From positions 620,001-684,000 of the forward strand of contig CAWFXQ010000008.1 in NCBI GenBank assembly GCA_963819845.1: a DNA stretch of 64,000 nucleotides. The letters run 5' to 3'. Source of the stretch: DATAGF01 sp963819845 (lineage in GTDB: Bacteria; Actinomycetota; Thermoleophilia; Miltoncostaeales; Miltoncostaeaceae). Under the pieces are notes generated by a model that had not been told where the DNA came from, did no database searches, and was given only the letters and a program-made list of their open reading frames with translations. Below are positions 39,601 through 48,526 of the stretch, one piece after another. Numbering within the stretch: position 1 is the first letter of the stretch; the number at the start of each line of letters is the position of its first letter. Position numbers and translations under genes: made by a program.

Positions 39601-39893
39601 ACGAACCCGTCGAAGCGCAGCAGGAGCGCGTCGGTGCCGTTCGGATACGTGTACTCGGTGAGCTGCGGACGCTCGGGGGGATCGGCCACGAGGTCGGGCA
39701 TGTCGAACCCCGGGCCGGCGAGCGCGCCGACGACCGGGAACGCGATGGCGGCGCAGGCGGCCGACGCGATCACGACGAACAGGGATCGCCGCCGCCCCAA
39801 GCGTCTCGGTTCCGCGCGCACTACCCTGAGTTTCGCCCGAAGCCGCCAAAAACCACAACTCCCTGAACGGGGGGTTCGTCGCGTCTCCCCCAT
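36638..39893 (-). CDS. Secreted lysyl oxidase with Ig-like, CBM and three PKD domains (one frameshift)
   Basis: About 1085 residues. Signal-anchor (RRLGRRRSLFVVIASAACAA), then a lysyl oxidase domain (about 65-285). The copper site is HNHWH (152-156), and the cofactor residues are Lys179 (LKVGFCLED) and Tyr229 (WRDIYG), matching human LOX HQHYH, KASFCLED and DTYG. After a +1 shift near 39000 (SND to ITLAAQ) come a cadherin-like and an Ig-like domain, a jelly-roll CBM (GNLIANPSFE), three PKD repeats (WDLDNDGSYDDGTG) and a second CBM. It would oxidise lysine side chains on surface proteins while bound to glycan. The upstream start is not well supported; an internal GTG is possible. Confidence 0.85.
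37112..37948 (-). repeat. Three tandem 279-bp PKD-encoding repeats
   Basis: Units begin near 37112, 37391 and 37670, each 279 bases (93 residues). The first two differ at only about seven positions over the first 240 bases; the third is more diverged. This points to a recent in-frame duplication or gene conversion within the lysyl oxidase gene. Confidence 0.88.
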
Positions 39894-39937
39894 CCGGCGC
39901 GCAGGAGCCTCCCCGCTCGTTCCGAAAATGCTGGGCG

Positions 39938-39947
39938 ATTCGCGAAT
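39938..39947. promoter_or_regulatory. Palindrome in the divergent lysyl oxidase/thioester-protein promoter region
   Basis: ATTCGCGAAT is a perfect 10-bp palindrome in the most A+T-rich part of the 158-base gap between the two divergent surface-protein genes. It could be an operator acting on both. A CATAGT box lies 20 bases further on. Confidence 0.3.
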
Positions 39948-40051
39948 TCACGGATCGCCGGAACTGACATAGTGCTGCATCGTCAGGGCCGAACGGCCCA
40001 TTTTCCGCAACCCGGCGCCCCAGTCCCCGTCCTCCGGAGGGTACTCGCCGT

Positions 40052-41315
40052 ATGCAGCCAACATCGACCCGCGCGCTTCGTCTCGTGCCGCACTTGCTCG
40101 CCGTCGTGCTCGCGGCCGTCGCCGCGCTGCTGCTCCTCCAGGCCTCGCCCGCTGCCGGGGCGACGCTGACGCAGACCTTCATCGGCAACCAGCCGGGGAC
40201 GCCGAACATCGGGCGGAACGACCTGCAGTACTTCCTGCCGAGCGGCGCCGTCTCGTCCGCCACCTACTCGGGGACCCTCGGCCTGGCGCTCGACGGCCGG
40301 CCGGCGGCGGTCTACTGCCTTGAATTGGGCAACCCTCGAACCTGGCACGGTCACCGCGAACGTGAACACGGTCGCGGCGTCCACCACCGACCTGCGCGCG
40401 TTGCTGTGGATCTTGCAGAACCAGCTCCCGACCGGCGCCGTCACCGCCGAGAAGCAGCAGCAGGCGGCGATCGCCCAGGTGGCCATCTGGGTCATGCGGG
40501 GCCAGCTGCGCGAGGCGTCGCCCACCAACGACCCGGCCGTCAACGCCGCCGTGGCGTCGCTGATCGCGACCGCCCGGTCGCAGAGCGCCGTCCCGGCCTC
40601 GCTCACGATGATCGGCGCGGCCGGCGGGCCCGGCAAGCCGGCGAGCATCGCCATCACGGCCAGGCCAGGCGCCACGGTGGCGCTCGCCGTCAGCGCGGGC
40701 CCCGGCTCGCTCTCCGCCACGTCCGTCACCGTCGGCTCCGACGGCAAGGCCGGCGTCACGGTGACCAACCCCGGCAACGGGACCATCGTCACCGGCACCA
40801 CGGCCGGCGACGGGGCCCTCATCGAGGTCGACCCGGTTGACAACAGCCAGAACACGGCGGGCACCGCCGGCTCGGAGCTGCAGGGCAGCGTCGCCGTCTC
40901 CGAGACGGCCGCCACCACGAGCTCGCAGGTGCACGGGTCGCTCCGCATCTCGAAGAAGGCCCCGGCCCGCGCGAGGGCCCTGTCGCGCGTGAGGTACACC
41001 ATCGCCGTGCGCAACCCGACCCGGGTCGTCGTGCGCAAGGCCGTGCTGCGCGACCGCATCCCCAGCGGGATGTCGTTCTGCGGCTCGAACCGCGAGGCCG
41101 ACGTCGAGAGCGGCCGCATCCGCTGGTCGCTCGGCACGCTCAGGCCCGGCGCCCGCCGCGTCGTGACGGTGACGCTGTGCGCCAGCGCCGCGGTGAGCGG
41201 CGTGCGCACCAACGTCGCCACCGTCTCGGCGACCGGCGTGCGCTCGGTGCAGGCGCAGGTGAGCACGTTCTTCCAGGCCGTGCAGCGACAGACCCGCCCG
41301 GCCGTGACCGGATAG
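40052..41315 (+). CDS. Cys-Gln thioester-domain surface protein with DUF11-like domain (one frameshift)
   Basis: ATG start, signal peptide (about 8-38: LVPHLLAVVLAAVAALLLL). The next domain fits thioester (TED) surface proteins: Cys89 in AVYCLE and, 50-odd codons later, AQVAIW (Gln codon 40476-40478), preceded by LRALLWILQNQLPTG. In known members the Cys and Gln side chains form an internal thioester that reacts with lysine amines on target proteins. After an Ig-like stretch, a DUF11-like domain (RYTIAVRNPTRVVVRKAVLRD) closes the protein. One extra base between 40319 and 40350 breaks the frame just after the Cys. No LPXTG sorting motif. It is divergent from the lysyl oxidase gene. Confidence 0.65.
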
Positions 41316-41325
41316 GTCGCGCTCC

Positions 41326-41358
41326 GTGACCCGGGCTCCGCGACGGCGCCCGGGTCAC
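41326..41358 (+). terminator. Strong hairpin terminator after the thioester-protein gene
   Basis: GTGACCCGGG and CCCGGGTCAC form a perfect 10-bp stem with a 13-base loop, 10 bases after the stop codon. No long T-tract. Confidence 0.65.
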
Positions 41359-41360
41359 AG

Positions 41361-41391
41361 CCTGTTTACACCCGGCCAAACCCTGTTTACA
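41361..41391 (+). repeat. Direct repeat CCTGTTTACA x2, 21-bp spacing, upstream of the FN3-like genes
   Basis: CCTGTTTACA occurs at 41361-41370 and 41382-41391, two helical turns apart, 36 bases before the ATG at 41428. The A+T-rich core TGTTTACA stands out from its surroundings. This is the layout of a regulator binding two sites on one face of the DNA. Confidence 0.5.
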
Positions 41392-41427
41392 GACACCCGG
41401 GGACGGGTGGATCTAGGATCGCAACCC

Positions 41428-42667
41428 ATGGCCGCCTCGCGCATCCGGTCACGGGGCTGCGCGCGCGTCGGGCTCCTGGCGCTCTCGCCGGCCTCGCCGT
41501 CGCGGCGCCGGCGGCGGCCGTGCCGCTCGACCCGACCTCGCCCGACGCGGACGCGGTGGTGGGCCTCAAGCCCGACCTTCAGCTGGGAGGGCCGCTCGAT
41601 CGGCCCGACGCGCTACGAGGTCATCGCCGAGCTGCCCGGCGGCGACGTGAAGGTCGCCGAGACGGCGACCGGCGGCGCGACGAAGCCACCGCAACCGTCG
41701 CGCTGCCCGACGACGGGCGGTGCGGTGGTTCGTGAGGGCCGTCGGGGGCCTCGGCGGCGTGACGCCCACGGGAACCCGCAGGTTCGTCCGGTCGCGACCT
41801 CGCCCGGCCCGCCGGCCGTCACGGCCTCCCCGCCGGCCATCGGGAGGAACCCCTCTCCGGTCTTCGCCTGGAGCGGCAACCGGGTGTCGTCGCGGTGGTC
41901 GATCCTGAACGCCCCGGCGTGGCGGTGCAGAGCGGCACGGTGCGGGCCGCGAGCGGCCAGGTGGCCCCCGCGGCGCTGCCGGACGGCAGCTACCAGTTCC
42001 GGGTGGCGCAGCGGAACCTGGTGGAGCGTGGAGGGCCCTCCCGCGGCCGCGGGCTTCTCGGTCGACACCGTCGCGCCGGGCCCGCTGACCCTGCGCCGGT
42101 CCACCGCGCGACCCGACTCGCGCAACCGCCCACCTACACGTGGAGGGCCTCGAGCGGGGTGCCGTCGTCCCTGGCGGTGCTGCGGGCGAGCGGCGCCGAC
42201 GTCCAGGGCCCGGCAGCGGCCGCGCGGCCAGGCGCGCTGGCGGGCTCAGCCCGGGTCGTACGTCTTCGAGGGCGCCCCACCGACCTCGCCGGCAACAGCG
42301 GGCCCGCTCGCGACCGACGCCTTCGTGGTGCTGCCCCGGCTGGCCGCCGGCGTCCGCCTGCCGATGCGACAACGGCAGCGGCTGACCCCCGCGGTGGGCG
42401 CCACCGTGCCCGCGGTGCGGCCCACGCTGCGCTGGACGGCCGGGCCCAAGGGCACCCGCATCTACAACGTTCAGGTGTTCCGGGTCACCAAGAAGGCCAA
42501 GCTGCGCGAGGTGCTGTCGGCCTTCCCCGCGCCGGCAGCGCTTCGTCGTCCCCGCCGCAAGGCCCTCGCACGGGGCCAGTGCTACGTGTGGCGGGTGTGG
42601 CCGTTCCGGGGCAGCGGGCCACGCCGAGCCCCTCGGCGTGAGCCACTTCTGCGTGCGCCCGAGGTAG
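41428..42667 (+). pseudogene. FN3-like secreted protein 1 with C-terminal YNVQ module, several frameshifts
   Basis: ATG 41428 opens a signal peptide that continues in another frame (LAGLAVAAPAAAVP) after a duplicated TC. Further pieces give FN3-like domains (FSWEGRSIGPTRYEV; PVFAWSGNRVSSRWSILN; ALPDGSYQFRVAQ; GFSVDTVAPGPL) and the C-terminal module (LRWTAGPKGTRIYNVQVFRV, AFPAP, CYVWRVWPF, PLGVSHFCV). At least five shifts are needed. It is a shorter paralog of the intact gene at 44759-46696. Either a decaying copy or a poorly resolved stretch of the assembly. Confidence 0.65.
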
Positions 42668-42764
42668 GCCACCGCAGCCCCTCCGCGGGCGCCCCCCCGA
42701 TCGGGCGGTCGAGGACTGGCCGGACGGGGAGTCGTCGAGCCTGCGAAAACCTGTATCGCGGCAA

Positions 42765-42770
42765 TAGACT
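42765..42770 (+). promoter_or_regulatory. Putative -10 box (TAGACT) of FN3-like gene 2
   Basis: TAGACT ends 11 bases before GTG 42782, suggesting a very short leader. It helps to place the start of a gene whose frame is broken. Confidence 0.35.
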
Positions 42771-42781
42771 GCGGGACCACC

Positions 42782-44660
42782 GTGCCCGCGAGATCCCCAT
42801 CCATCCGGCGATTCACGACTGTTCGCGCTGCGGTCGCGGCGTCTGCTCGCCGTGGCGTCGTCCGCACGGCGCGACGGCGCCGGCGGTCTCCACCAGCACG
42901 GGGCCACCACCAACGCGGCATCGGTCACCCTCTCGTGGGGGGCGGCGCGCCCGACCCGGGGTTCGCGTTCGTCCGCTACCAGGGCGGCCTGGGCGGCGCG
43001 AACGGGGACCTGGGCGCCGGCCCGGGGTCGGTGGGCGTGCTCCCGGCGGCGGGCGCCCACACCTTCCGCGTCCGGGCGTGGAGCGCGGCGGACCCCTGCC
43101 CCTCGAGATCCCCGGCCCGAGGCACGGTGACGTCATCATCGACCGGACGGCGCCGGGGGCGGGGTCCGGCTTTCGCCGGCCGCGCCCAACGGCGACAACG
43201 GCTGGTACCGAAGCCTCACCGTGGTTCTGGACGTGCGGCGACGGGGGGTCGGGCGTAGCGTCGTGCCCGGCCGACGAGGCCGTCAACCACCAGGGCGCGG
43301 GCCAAGCCGCACGGGCCGGGCCCGCGACGGCGCGGGCAACCTCAGCCCCGTCGAACGTCGCCGGCGTTCAACTTCGACGCCTCGCGCCGAGCACGGGCTC
43401 GATGCTCACCCCCAGCCCGGGCGCGACGTCGCCGCCGAGCCGACCTTCACCTGGCGCCAAGCGCCCGGCGGCGAGACGTCCGGCTTCAACCGCTATGAGG
43501 TCATGGTCCGGATCGGGGGCACCTACCGGCCCGTCGCGCGCGTGGCACGGCGCGCCGGGACCGGCTCCAGTACGCGTCCGCCCGTAACCCGCTGGTCTGG
43601 TCGCAGCCCCTCCCGGCGAACACCGACCTGCGCTGGTACATCCGCACCTTCGACAACGCCGGCAACGCCGGCGGCGGCGAGAGCCAGTCGCGGTCCTTCC
43701 GGATCGACTCGACGGTGCCCGGGCCGCCGACCATCACCGGGGGCCCGAGCGGGCCCACCAACGTCGCCGGGCCCACCTTCAGCTGGAGCGGCACCCAGCC
43801 CTCGTACGCGTGGACGTGTCCGTGGCGGGCACCGAGACGGTCGTGCTCGGGAAGCGGGCCGCAGACGCAGGCCTCGCTGTCGACCCTGCCCGACGGCGAC
43901 TACACGTTCGCGGTGTCGCAGGTCACAGGCCCCGGGGCCCGCGGCGCCGAGGCGACCCGCGGGTTCGAGGTCAACACCGTCGCGCCGCCGGCGCCGGTCA
44001 TCACGGCCCGGCCGGCCTTCCCGACGTCGAGCGCGAGCCCGGCGTTCGCCTGGACCACCGAGCCCGGGGCGTACTCGCGCTGGCGGGTCATCGGCTCCGG
44101 CGGCGGGACGCTGCAGAGCTCGGACACGCCGCTCACCCGACCGCGGTCGGGCCCTTCGTCTGGCGCCTACAACTTCCGCGTGACCCAGGTCGACGTGGCC
44201 GGCAACGAGTCGGCCCCGGCCCTGGAGCCGTTCTCGATCGTCGGCGCGACGGCCGGCCGCCGGACGCCCCTCGCGCTGCCGCGCCAGAACGCCGGCCGCC
44301 TGCGCCCGCGGGCGGGCAAGATGCTGCTCACCCGGCGGCCGGTGCTGCGCTGGACCGTCGGGCCGCGGGGCACCACGCGTGTACAACCTCCAGGTCTTCC
44401 GGGTCCTGCGCAACCGCACCGCCGGCCGGGCCACCCCCTCGGTGAAGAAGATCTACTCGGTCTTCCCGGCGAAGCGCCGCTACAAGATGCCGTCGGTGAA
44501 GATCCTGCCCGGCACCTGCTACGTCTGGCGGATCTGGCCCTACGTCGGCAGCCACTTCACCGGCACGCCGCTCGGCGTGAGCAACTTCTGCGTGGCCAGC
44601 GCGAAGCGGCTGCGCCAGAAGGCCGCGGCCGACGCCAAGCGGCGAAGCCGGGCGCGTTGA
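42782..44660 (+). pseudogene. FN3-like secreted protein 2 with C-terminal YNVQ module, several frameshifts
   Basis: GTG 42782 starts a basic, Ala-rich leader that is itself shifted. Recoverable pieces include TNAASVTLSWGAA, HTFRVRAWSAADPC, EPTFTWRQAPGGETSGFNRYEVMV, TITGGPSGPTNVAGPTFSW, LPDGDYTFAVSQVTG and SPAFAWTTEPGAYSRWRVIGSGG, each matching the intact paralog downstream. A last shift at about 44380 leads into YNLQVFRVL, CYVWRIWPYVG, PLGVSNFCV and a Lys/Arg-rich tail. At least five shifts are needed. The domain order is the same as in 44759-46696. Confidence 0.68.
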
Positions 44661-44709
44661 CGCGCCGATCTTCCCGCTCTGAGCGGGCGGTCTGGCCGTC
44701 CGGACGAGC

Positions 44710-44736
44710 GACGACCCCCCGAACGGAGGGGGCGTC
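44710..44736 (+). terminator. Hairpin between FN3-like genes 2 and 3
   Basis: GACG-a-CCCCC pairs with GGGGG-CGTC across an 8-base loop, one A bulged. It lies 50 bases after the stop at 44660 and 22 bases before the next start, so it could also affect initiation there. Confidence 0.35.
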
Positions 44737-44758
44737 CCGGCGATCCGCCGGATATCCC

Positions 44759-46696
44759 ATGCGGAGCATGGATCGGGCGACCCCACGACGACAGCTCCTG
44801 CGCCTTGCGGCGTTCGCCGCGGTGGCCGTCGCGGCCGCGCTGGCCCTGGCGTCCACGGCGGCCGCGGCCCCCGGCCCGCCGGGCAACCTGGCCTCCACGC
44901 CGGCGAGCCCGATGACGTCCTCCACCCCGACCATCACCTGGAGCGAGCCCGCCGCCGACCCGGGCGAGAGCATCGTCGGCTACGAGGGCGGCTTCGGCGC
45001 CGCCCCGACCGACCCCGTCGTGCCGGGCGCGGTGGGCCCGCTCGGCGACGGGTCGTACGTCTTCAGCGTCCGGGCCGTCCAGAGCGACGGCAGCCGCAGC
45101 GGCTACGCCACCCTCCCCCTCATCGTGGACAACGCCGGGCCCACGATCGGCGTGCAGCTCGCCGGCACGCCCAACGCGGCCGGCTGGTACCGCGTCCTCG
45201 CGCTGCAGCTCTCGCCCTGCCAGGACCCGCTCGCCGGCCTCCCGCCGGGCGCCTGCGCCGACCGCGTCCCCACGCAGGGCCCAGTCCTCCCGGCGACCGA
45301 CCCGATCACGAGCAGCGTCTCGGTCTCCGACGTCCTGGGCAACACCAGCAACGCCCCCAGCCCGCCGTACAGGTTCGACTCGGTCGCCCCGACCGTCGCG
45401 GGCGGCCTGCCGTCGGCGCCGACCTCGGGCGCGCTGGTGGCGCGGGAGCCCGAGTTCCGGTGGACCCAGGGCGTGGACGCCACGTCGGGGCCGAGCCGGT
45501 ACGAGCTCGAGTGGCGCACCGAGACCGAGGACGATGGCAACGACTGGCAGGTCATCGCCCGCGTGGACGACACCGGCCTGGGCGACTACACGGCCCGCCG
45601 TGACCCCGCGCTGCGCGCCGCGCCGCTGCCCGAGCAGGAGCTGCTCGAGTGGCGGGTGCGGACCCATGACCGCGCCGACAACTCGCGGGCGTCCACCTCC
45701 TACCGGCTGACCATCGACTCGACCATCCCGCCGCCGCCGCTCATCACGGGCGGCCCCAGCACCCCGATCCGCTTCACGTCGCCCACCTTCACCTGGACCG
45801 GCACCGAGGAGACCTTCCTCTGGGAGCTCACCATCCCGGGCCGCCAGAACCCTGTCCGCAGCGGCGGAGGGCCGGCGACCGAGACGACCCTCAACTCGCT
45901 CGCCGACGGCGACTACACGTTCACCGTGAGCCAGGTGACGGAGTTCGGCCAGAAGAGCGAGGCCGCCAACCGGTCGTTCAAGGTCGACACCACCCCGCCC
46001 GCCGCGCCCGCGATCACGGTGCGGCCGCCCTTCCCGGCGTCGGGGACGATCACCTTCGGCTGGAACCAGGAGCCGGGCGCGTTCTCGCGCTGGCAGGTCA
46101 TCGGGGCCGGCGGCGCGATCCTCATCGGCCCGACCGACACCCCGCTCAACAGCGTCTCCATCGTGAACCTGGCCGACGGTGCCTACAGCTTCCAGGTGCT
46201 CCAGGTCGACCCGGCCGGCAACGCCTCGGCCACGACCTCCGAGCCCTTCACCGTCACCACGCCGCTCGCCCCGGGCCAGACGGGGCCCCCGAGGGTGGAG
46301 CCCGAGTTCCTCCTGCCGACCCAGAACGCCTTCAGGCTGCGCCCGAAGGCCGGCAAGACCCTGCCCACCCGGCGGCCGGTGCTCGGCTGGCGGAAGGGCC
46401 CGCGCGGCACCAAGCTCTACAACGTCCAGATCTTCAAGGTCGTCCGCAAGCGCGCGGGCGCGGCCCCGACGGTCAAGAAGGTCTACTCCGCGTTCCCCAC
46501 CACGCGCCAGATGCGGGCCCCGCGGTCCAAGATGCTCCCGGGCACCTGCTACGTCTGGCGGGTCTGGCCCTACACCGGCACGCGCTTCACCCCGAAGCCC
46601 CTCGGCATCAGCAACTTCTGCGTCGCCAAGGCGTCGGTGCTGAAGAAGAAGGCCGCGCAGGCGGCCGCCCGGCGCAGGGCCGCCCAGCGCCGCTAG
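44759..46696 (+). CDS. FN3-like secreted protein 3, intact member, with C-terminal YNVQ module
   Basis: 645 residues from ATG 44759 (ATG 44768 also possible). Signal peptide (RRQLLRLAAFAAVAVAAALALAS), then about five FN3/Ig-like domains, each with an xxFxWxG strand and a DGxYxFxVxxVD strand. The C-terminal module (about 535-620) reads LLPTQNAFRLRPKAGK, PVLGWRKGPRGTKLYNVQIF, AFPTTR, PGTCYVWRVWPYTG, PLGISNFCV, followed by a Lys/Arg/Ala tail. No enzyme domain and no LPXTG. It shows what the two broken upstream paralogs originally encoded. Probably a long surface-exposed adhesin or matrix protein. Confidence 0.85.
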   Translation: MRSMDRATPRRQLLRLAAFAAVAVAAALALASTAAAAPGPPGNLASTPASPMTSSTPTITWSEPAADPGESIVGYEGGFGAAPTDPVVPGAVGPLGDGSYVFSVRAVQSDGSRSGYATLPLIVDNAGPTIGVQLAGTPNAAGWYRVLALQLSPCQDPLAGLPPGACADRVPTQGPVLPATDPITSSVSVSDVLGNTSNAPSPPYRFDSVAPTVAGGLPSAPTSGALVAREPEFRWTQGVDATSGPSRYELEWRTETEDDGNDWQVIARVDDTGLGDYTARRDPALRAAPLPEQELLEWRVRTHDRADNSRASTSYRLTIDSTIPPPPLITGGPSTPIRFTSPTFTWTGTEETFLWELTIPGRQNPVRSGGGPATETTLNSLADGDYTFTVSQVTEFGQKSEAANRSFKVDTTPPAAPAITVRPPFPASGTITFGWNQEPGAFSRWQVIGAGGAILIGPTDTPLNSVSIVNLADGAYSFQVLQVDPAGNASATTSEPFTVTTPLAPGQTGPPRVEPEFLLPTQNAFRLRPKAGKTLPTRRPVLGWRKGPRGTKLYNVQIFKVVRKRAGAAPTVKKVYSAFPTTRQMRAPRSKMLPGTCYVWRVWPYTGTRFTPKPLGISNFCVAKASVLKKKAAQAAARRRAAQRR

Positions 46697-46737
46697 CCGC
46701 GGCGCCCCGCCGGCGGCCCTCGGCCGCCCCCCTTCCG

Positions 46738-46743
46738 TAGACT
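46738..46743 (+). promoter_or_regulatory. Putative -10 box (TAGACT) for a leaderless aminotransferase transcript
   Basis: TAGACT ends 8 bases before GTG 46752, so transcription would begin at or next to the start codon. No ribosome-binding site is present. Confidence 0.45.
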
Positions 46744-46751
46744 CCGCCCCC

Positions 46752-47852
46752 GTGCCGACGACGATCTCCTTCGCGCGCGGAGCCCCCTGCCCCGAGGCGC
46801 TCTCGGCCGACCTGATCGCCGAGTGCGCCCGCGCGGCCCTGGCCGAGGACGGCGTGCGGGTGCTCTCCTACGGCACCGGCCACGGCTACCCGCCGCTGCG
46901 CGAGGTGCTCGCCGCCGAGCACGGCGCGTCGCCCGACCAGGTGCTGGTGACCAACGGCTCCCTGCAGGGCTTCGTGTTCCTGCTCGAGACGCTGCTCGCG
47001 CCGGGCGACCTCGTGGCCGTCGAGGCCCCGACCTACGACCGCGCCCTCCTGCAGCTGCGCCTGCACGGCATGGAGGTGCTGCCCGTCCCGGTCGAGGACG
47101 ACGGCATGGACGTCGAGGCCCTGCGGGCGGAGTGCGCCGCGGGACGCGTCCCCAAGCTGCTCTACACGATCCCCAACTTCCAGAACCCCTCCGGCGCCAC
47201 GCTGTCGGCGGACAAGCGCCGGGCGCTGGTGGAGGTGTGCGACGAGCACGGGGTGCTGATCCTCGAGGACGATCCCTACGGCAGGCTGCGCTTCGAAGGC
47301 GAGGCGCTGCCGGGCCTGCGCGAGCTCGCCGCGCCCGGCCGCGTCATCTTCACGTCGTCGTTCTCCAAGACGGTCGCGCCCGGGCTGCGGGTCGGCTACC
47401 TGGTCTCGCCGCCCGAGGTCGCCGGGCCCCTCGCCGCCGCCGCGTCGCGCACCTACATCTCGCCGGCGCTGCTGGCCGAGGCGGCCGTGCACCGGCTGGT
47501 CGCCGGAGGCCACCTGCCGGGCAACATCGCGCGCGTCACCGCGCTGATGCGGGAGCGCCGCGACGCGATGATGGCCGGGATGCGCCACATGCCCGAGGGC
47601 ACCCGCTGCGTGCCTCCGGCCGGGGGCTTCTTCTGCTGGGTGACCCTCCCCGAGGGTCTGTCGGCCGACGCGCTCTTCGGCCCGGCCCAGGAGGCCGGCG
47701 TCGCCTACGTGCGCGGCTCCGACTGCCTGCTCGAGGGGGGCGAGCGCACCCTGCGCCTCGCCTACAGCGGCGTCGGCCCGGCGGAGATCCAGGAGGGCAT
47801 GGAGCGCCTGGGCCGAGTCTTCCGCTCGGCCGCGGTCGCCGGAGCCGCCTGA
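46752..47852 (+). CDS. PLP-dependent aminotransferase, class I/II (MocR/LysN-like)
   Basis: 366 residues, GTG start. Fold type I: YGTGHGYPPLREVLA, NGSLQGFVFLLETLLAPGD, YTIPNFQNPSGATLS, EDDPYGRLRF and the PLP lysine at residue 206 in SSFSKTVAPGLRVGY. These match 2-aminoadipate/valine-type aminotransferases and the catalytic half of MocR proteins, but there is no N-terminal GntR DNA-binding domain. Substrate unknown. It is convergent with the OsmC gene 4 bases later. Confidence 0.9.
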   Translation: MPTTISFARGAPCPEALSADLIAECARAALAEDGVRVLSYGTGHGYPPLREVLAAEHGASPDQVLVTNGSLQGFVFLLETLLAPGDLVAVEAPTYDRALLQLRLHGMEVLPVPVEDDGMDVEALRAECAAGRVPKLLYTIPNFQNPSGATLSADKRRALVEVCDEHGVLILEDDPYGRLRFEGEALPGLRELAAPGRVIFTSSFSKTVAPGLRVGYLVSPPEVAGPLAAAASRTYISPALLAEAAVHRLVAGGHLPGNIARVTALMRERRDAMMAGMRHMPEGTRCVPPAGGFFCWVTLPEGLSADALFGPAQEAGVAYVRGSDCLLEGGERTLRLAYSGVGPAEIQEGMERLGRVFRSAAVAGAA

Positions 47853-47856
47853 GGGA

Positions 47857-48355
47857 TCAGCCGGCCGCGGCGCGCTCGGCGGCGGGGGCCATGTCCAGCT
47901 CGGTGACGATCTCGATGGCGCCCTCGACCGAGCGCGCGTTCGGGCAGTGGCGCGCGTGGTGCGTGTGGGCGCGCTCGGCCGCCGCCCGGTGCTCCTCGTC
48001 GGCCGCCAGGTGGTAGACGATGCCGATGCGGCGCAGGCGCAGGACGCCGTCGGGGTCGACCACGACCTCGCCCGTCGCGTCGGCGGTGAGCCGGCCTCCG
48101 CTCGCGTCGATGCCCCGGGCCTTGAGGGCGCCGCCCAGCGTGCCGATCAGGCAGCCACGCGACGGAGGCCACCAGGTAGTCGAGCGTGCCGGGGTTGTCC
48201 TCGGCGGTGCCGGGGGGGAAGCCGTAGTGCGCGCCCTGCCATCCCGGTGTGCCGAAGGTGACGTCCTCGCCGGTGATGGCGAGGTGGGCGCGGCGGATCG
48301 GGGGACGCTCGCGGGTGAGGTGGACCTCGACCAGGTGGACGGTCTCGTCGGGCAT
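47857..48355 (-). CDS. OsmC/Ohr-family peroxide-detoxification-like protein (one frameshift)
   Basis: ATG 48355 with GAGGAG upstream. The first part (GTPGWQGAHYGFPPGTAEDNPGTLDYLVASVAW) and second part (CLIGTLGGALKARGI; HARHCPNARSVEGAIEIVTEL) join across one extra C near 48165. Both reactive cysteines of the OsmC fold are present (CLIGT and HCPNARS). Such proteins reduce organic hydroperoxides or bind acyl groups. The gene is one base over a multiple of three. Confidence 0.78.
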
Positions 48356-48390
48356 TGTGGCCGCTCCTCGGCTCAGGGACGGGGTGATGA

Positions 48391-48396
48391 AGGGTA
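48391..48396 (-). promoter_or_regulatory. Putative -10 box (TACCCT) of the OsmC gene
   Basis: Minus-strand TACCCT would give a leader of about 30 bases that includes GAGGAG, the ribosome-binding site for ATG 48355. Confidence 0.35.
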
Positions 48397-48514
48397 CCGG
48401 GAGGCGCGCGTACGTTGCAGCCGAGGCCGCCGATCCGGCGTCCTGATGAACGCCACCTGACCTTGGCGGCGCAAACCTCCCCGGAAGTCCAGTTCCTCAC
48501 AAAAACGCACAGAA

Positions 48515-48520
48515 TACCCT
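48515..48520 (+). promoter_or_regulatory. Putative -10 box (TACCCT) for a leaderless ATP-grasp transcript
   Basis: TACCCT ends 6 bases before ATG 48527, the typical distance from -10 box to transcription start. It follows an A-rich stretch (CACAAAAACGCACAGAA). Confidence 0.48.
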
Positions 48521-48526
48521 GGGTCC

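Noticed and set aside
41428..44660. Programmed ribosomal frameshifting as the reason for the broken FN3-like genes
   Set aside because: Each gene needs five or more shifts, at sites without a shared slippery motif or in-frame stop context, while the third paralog is intact.
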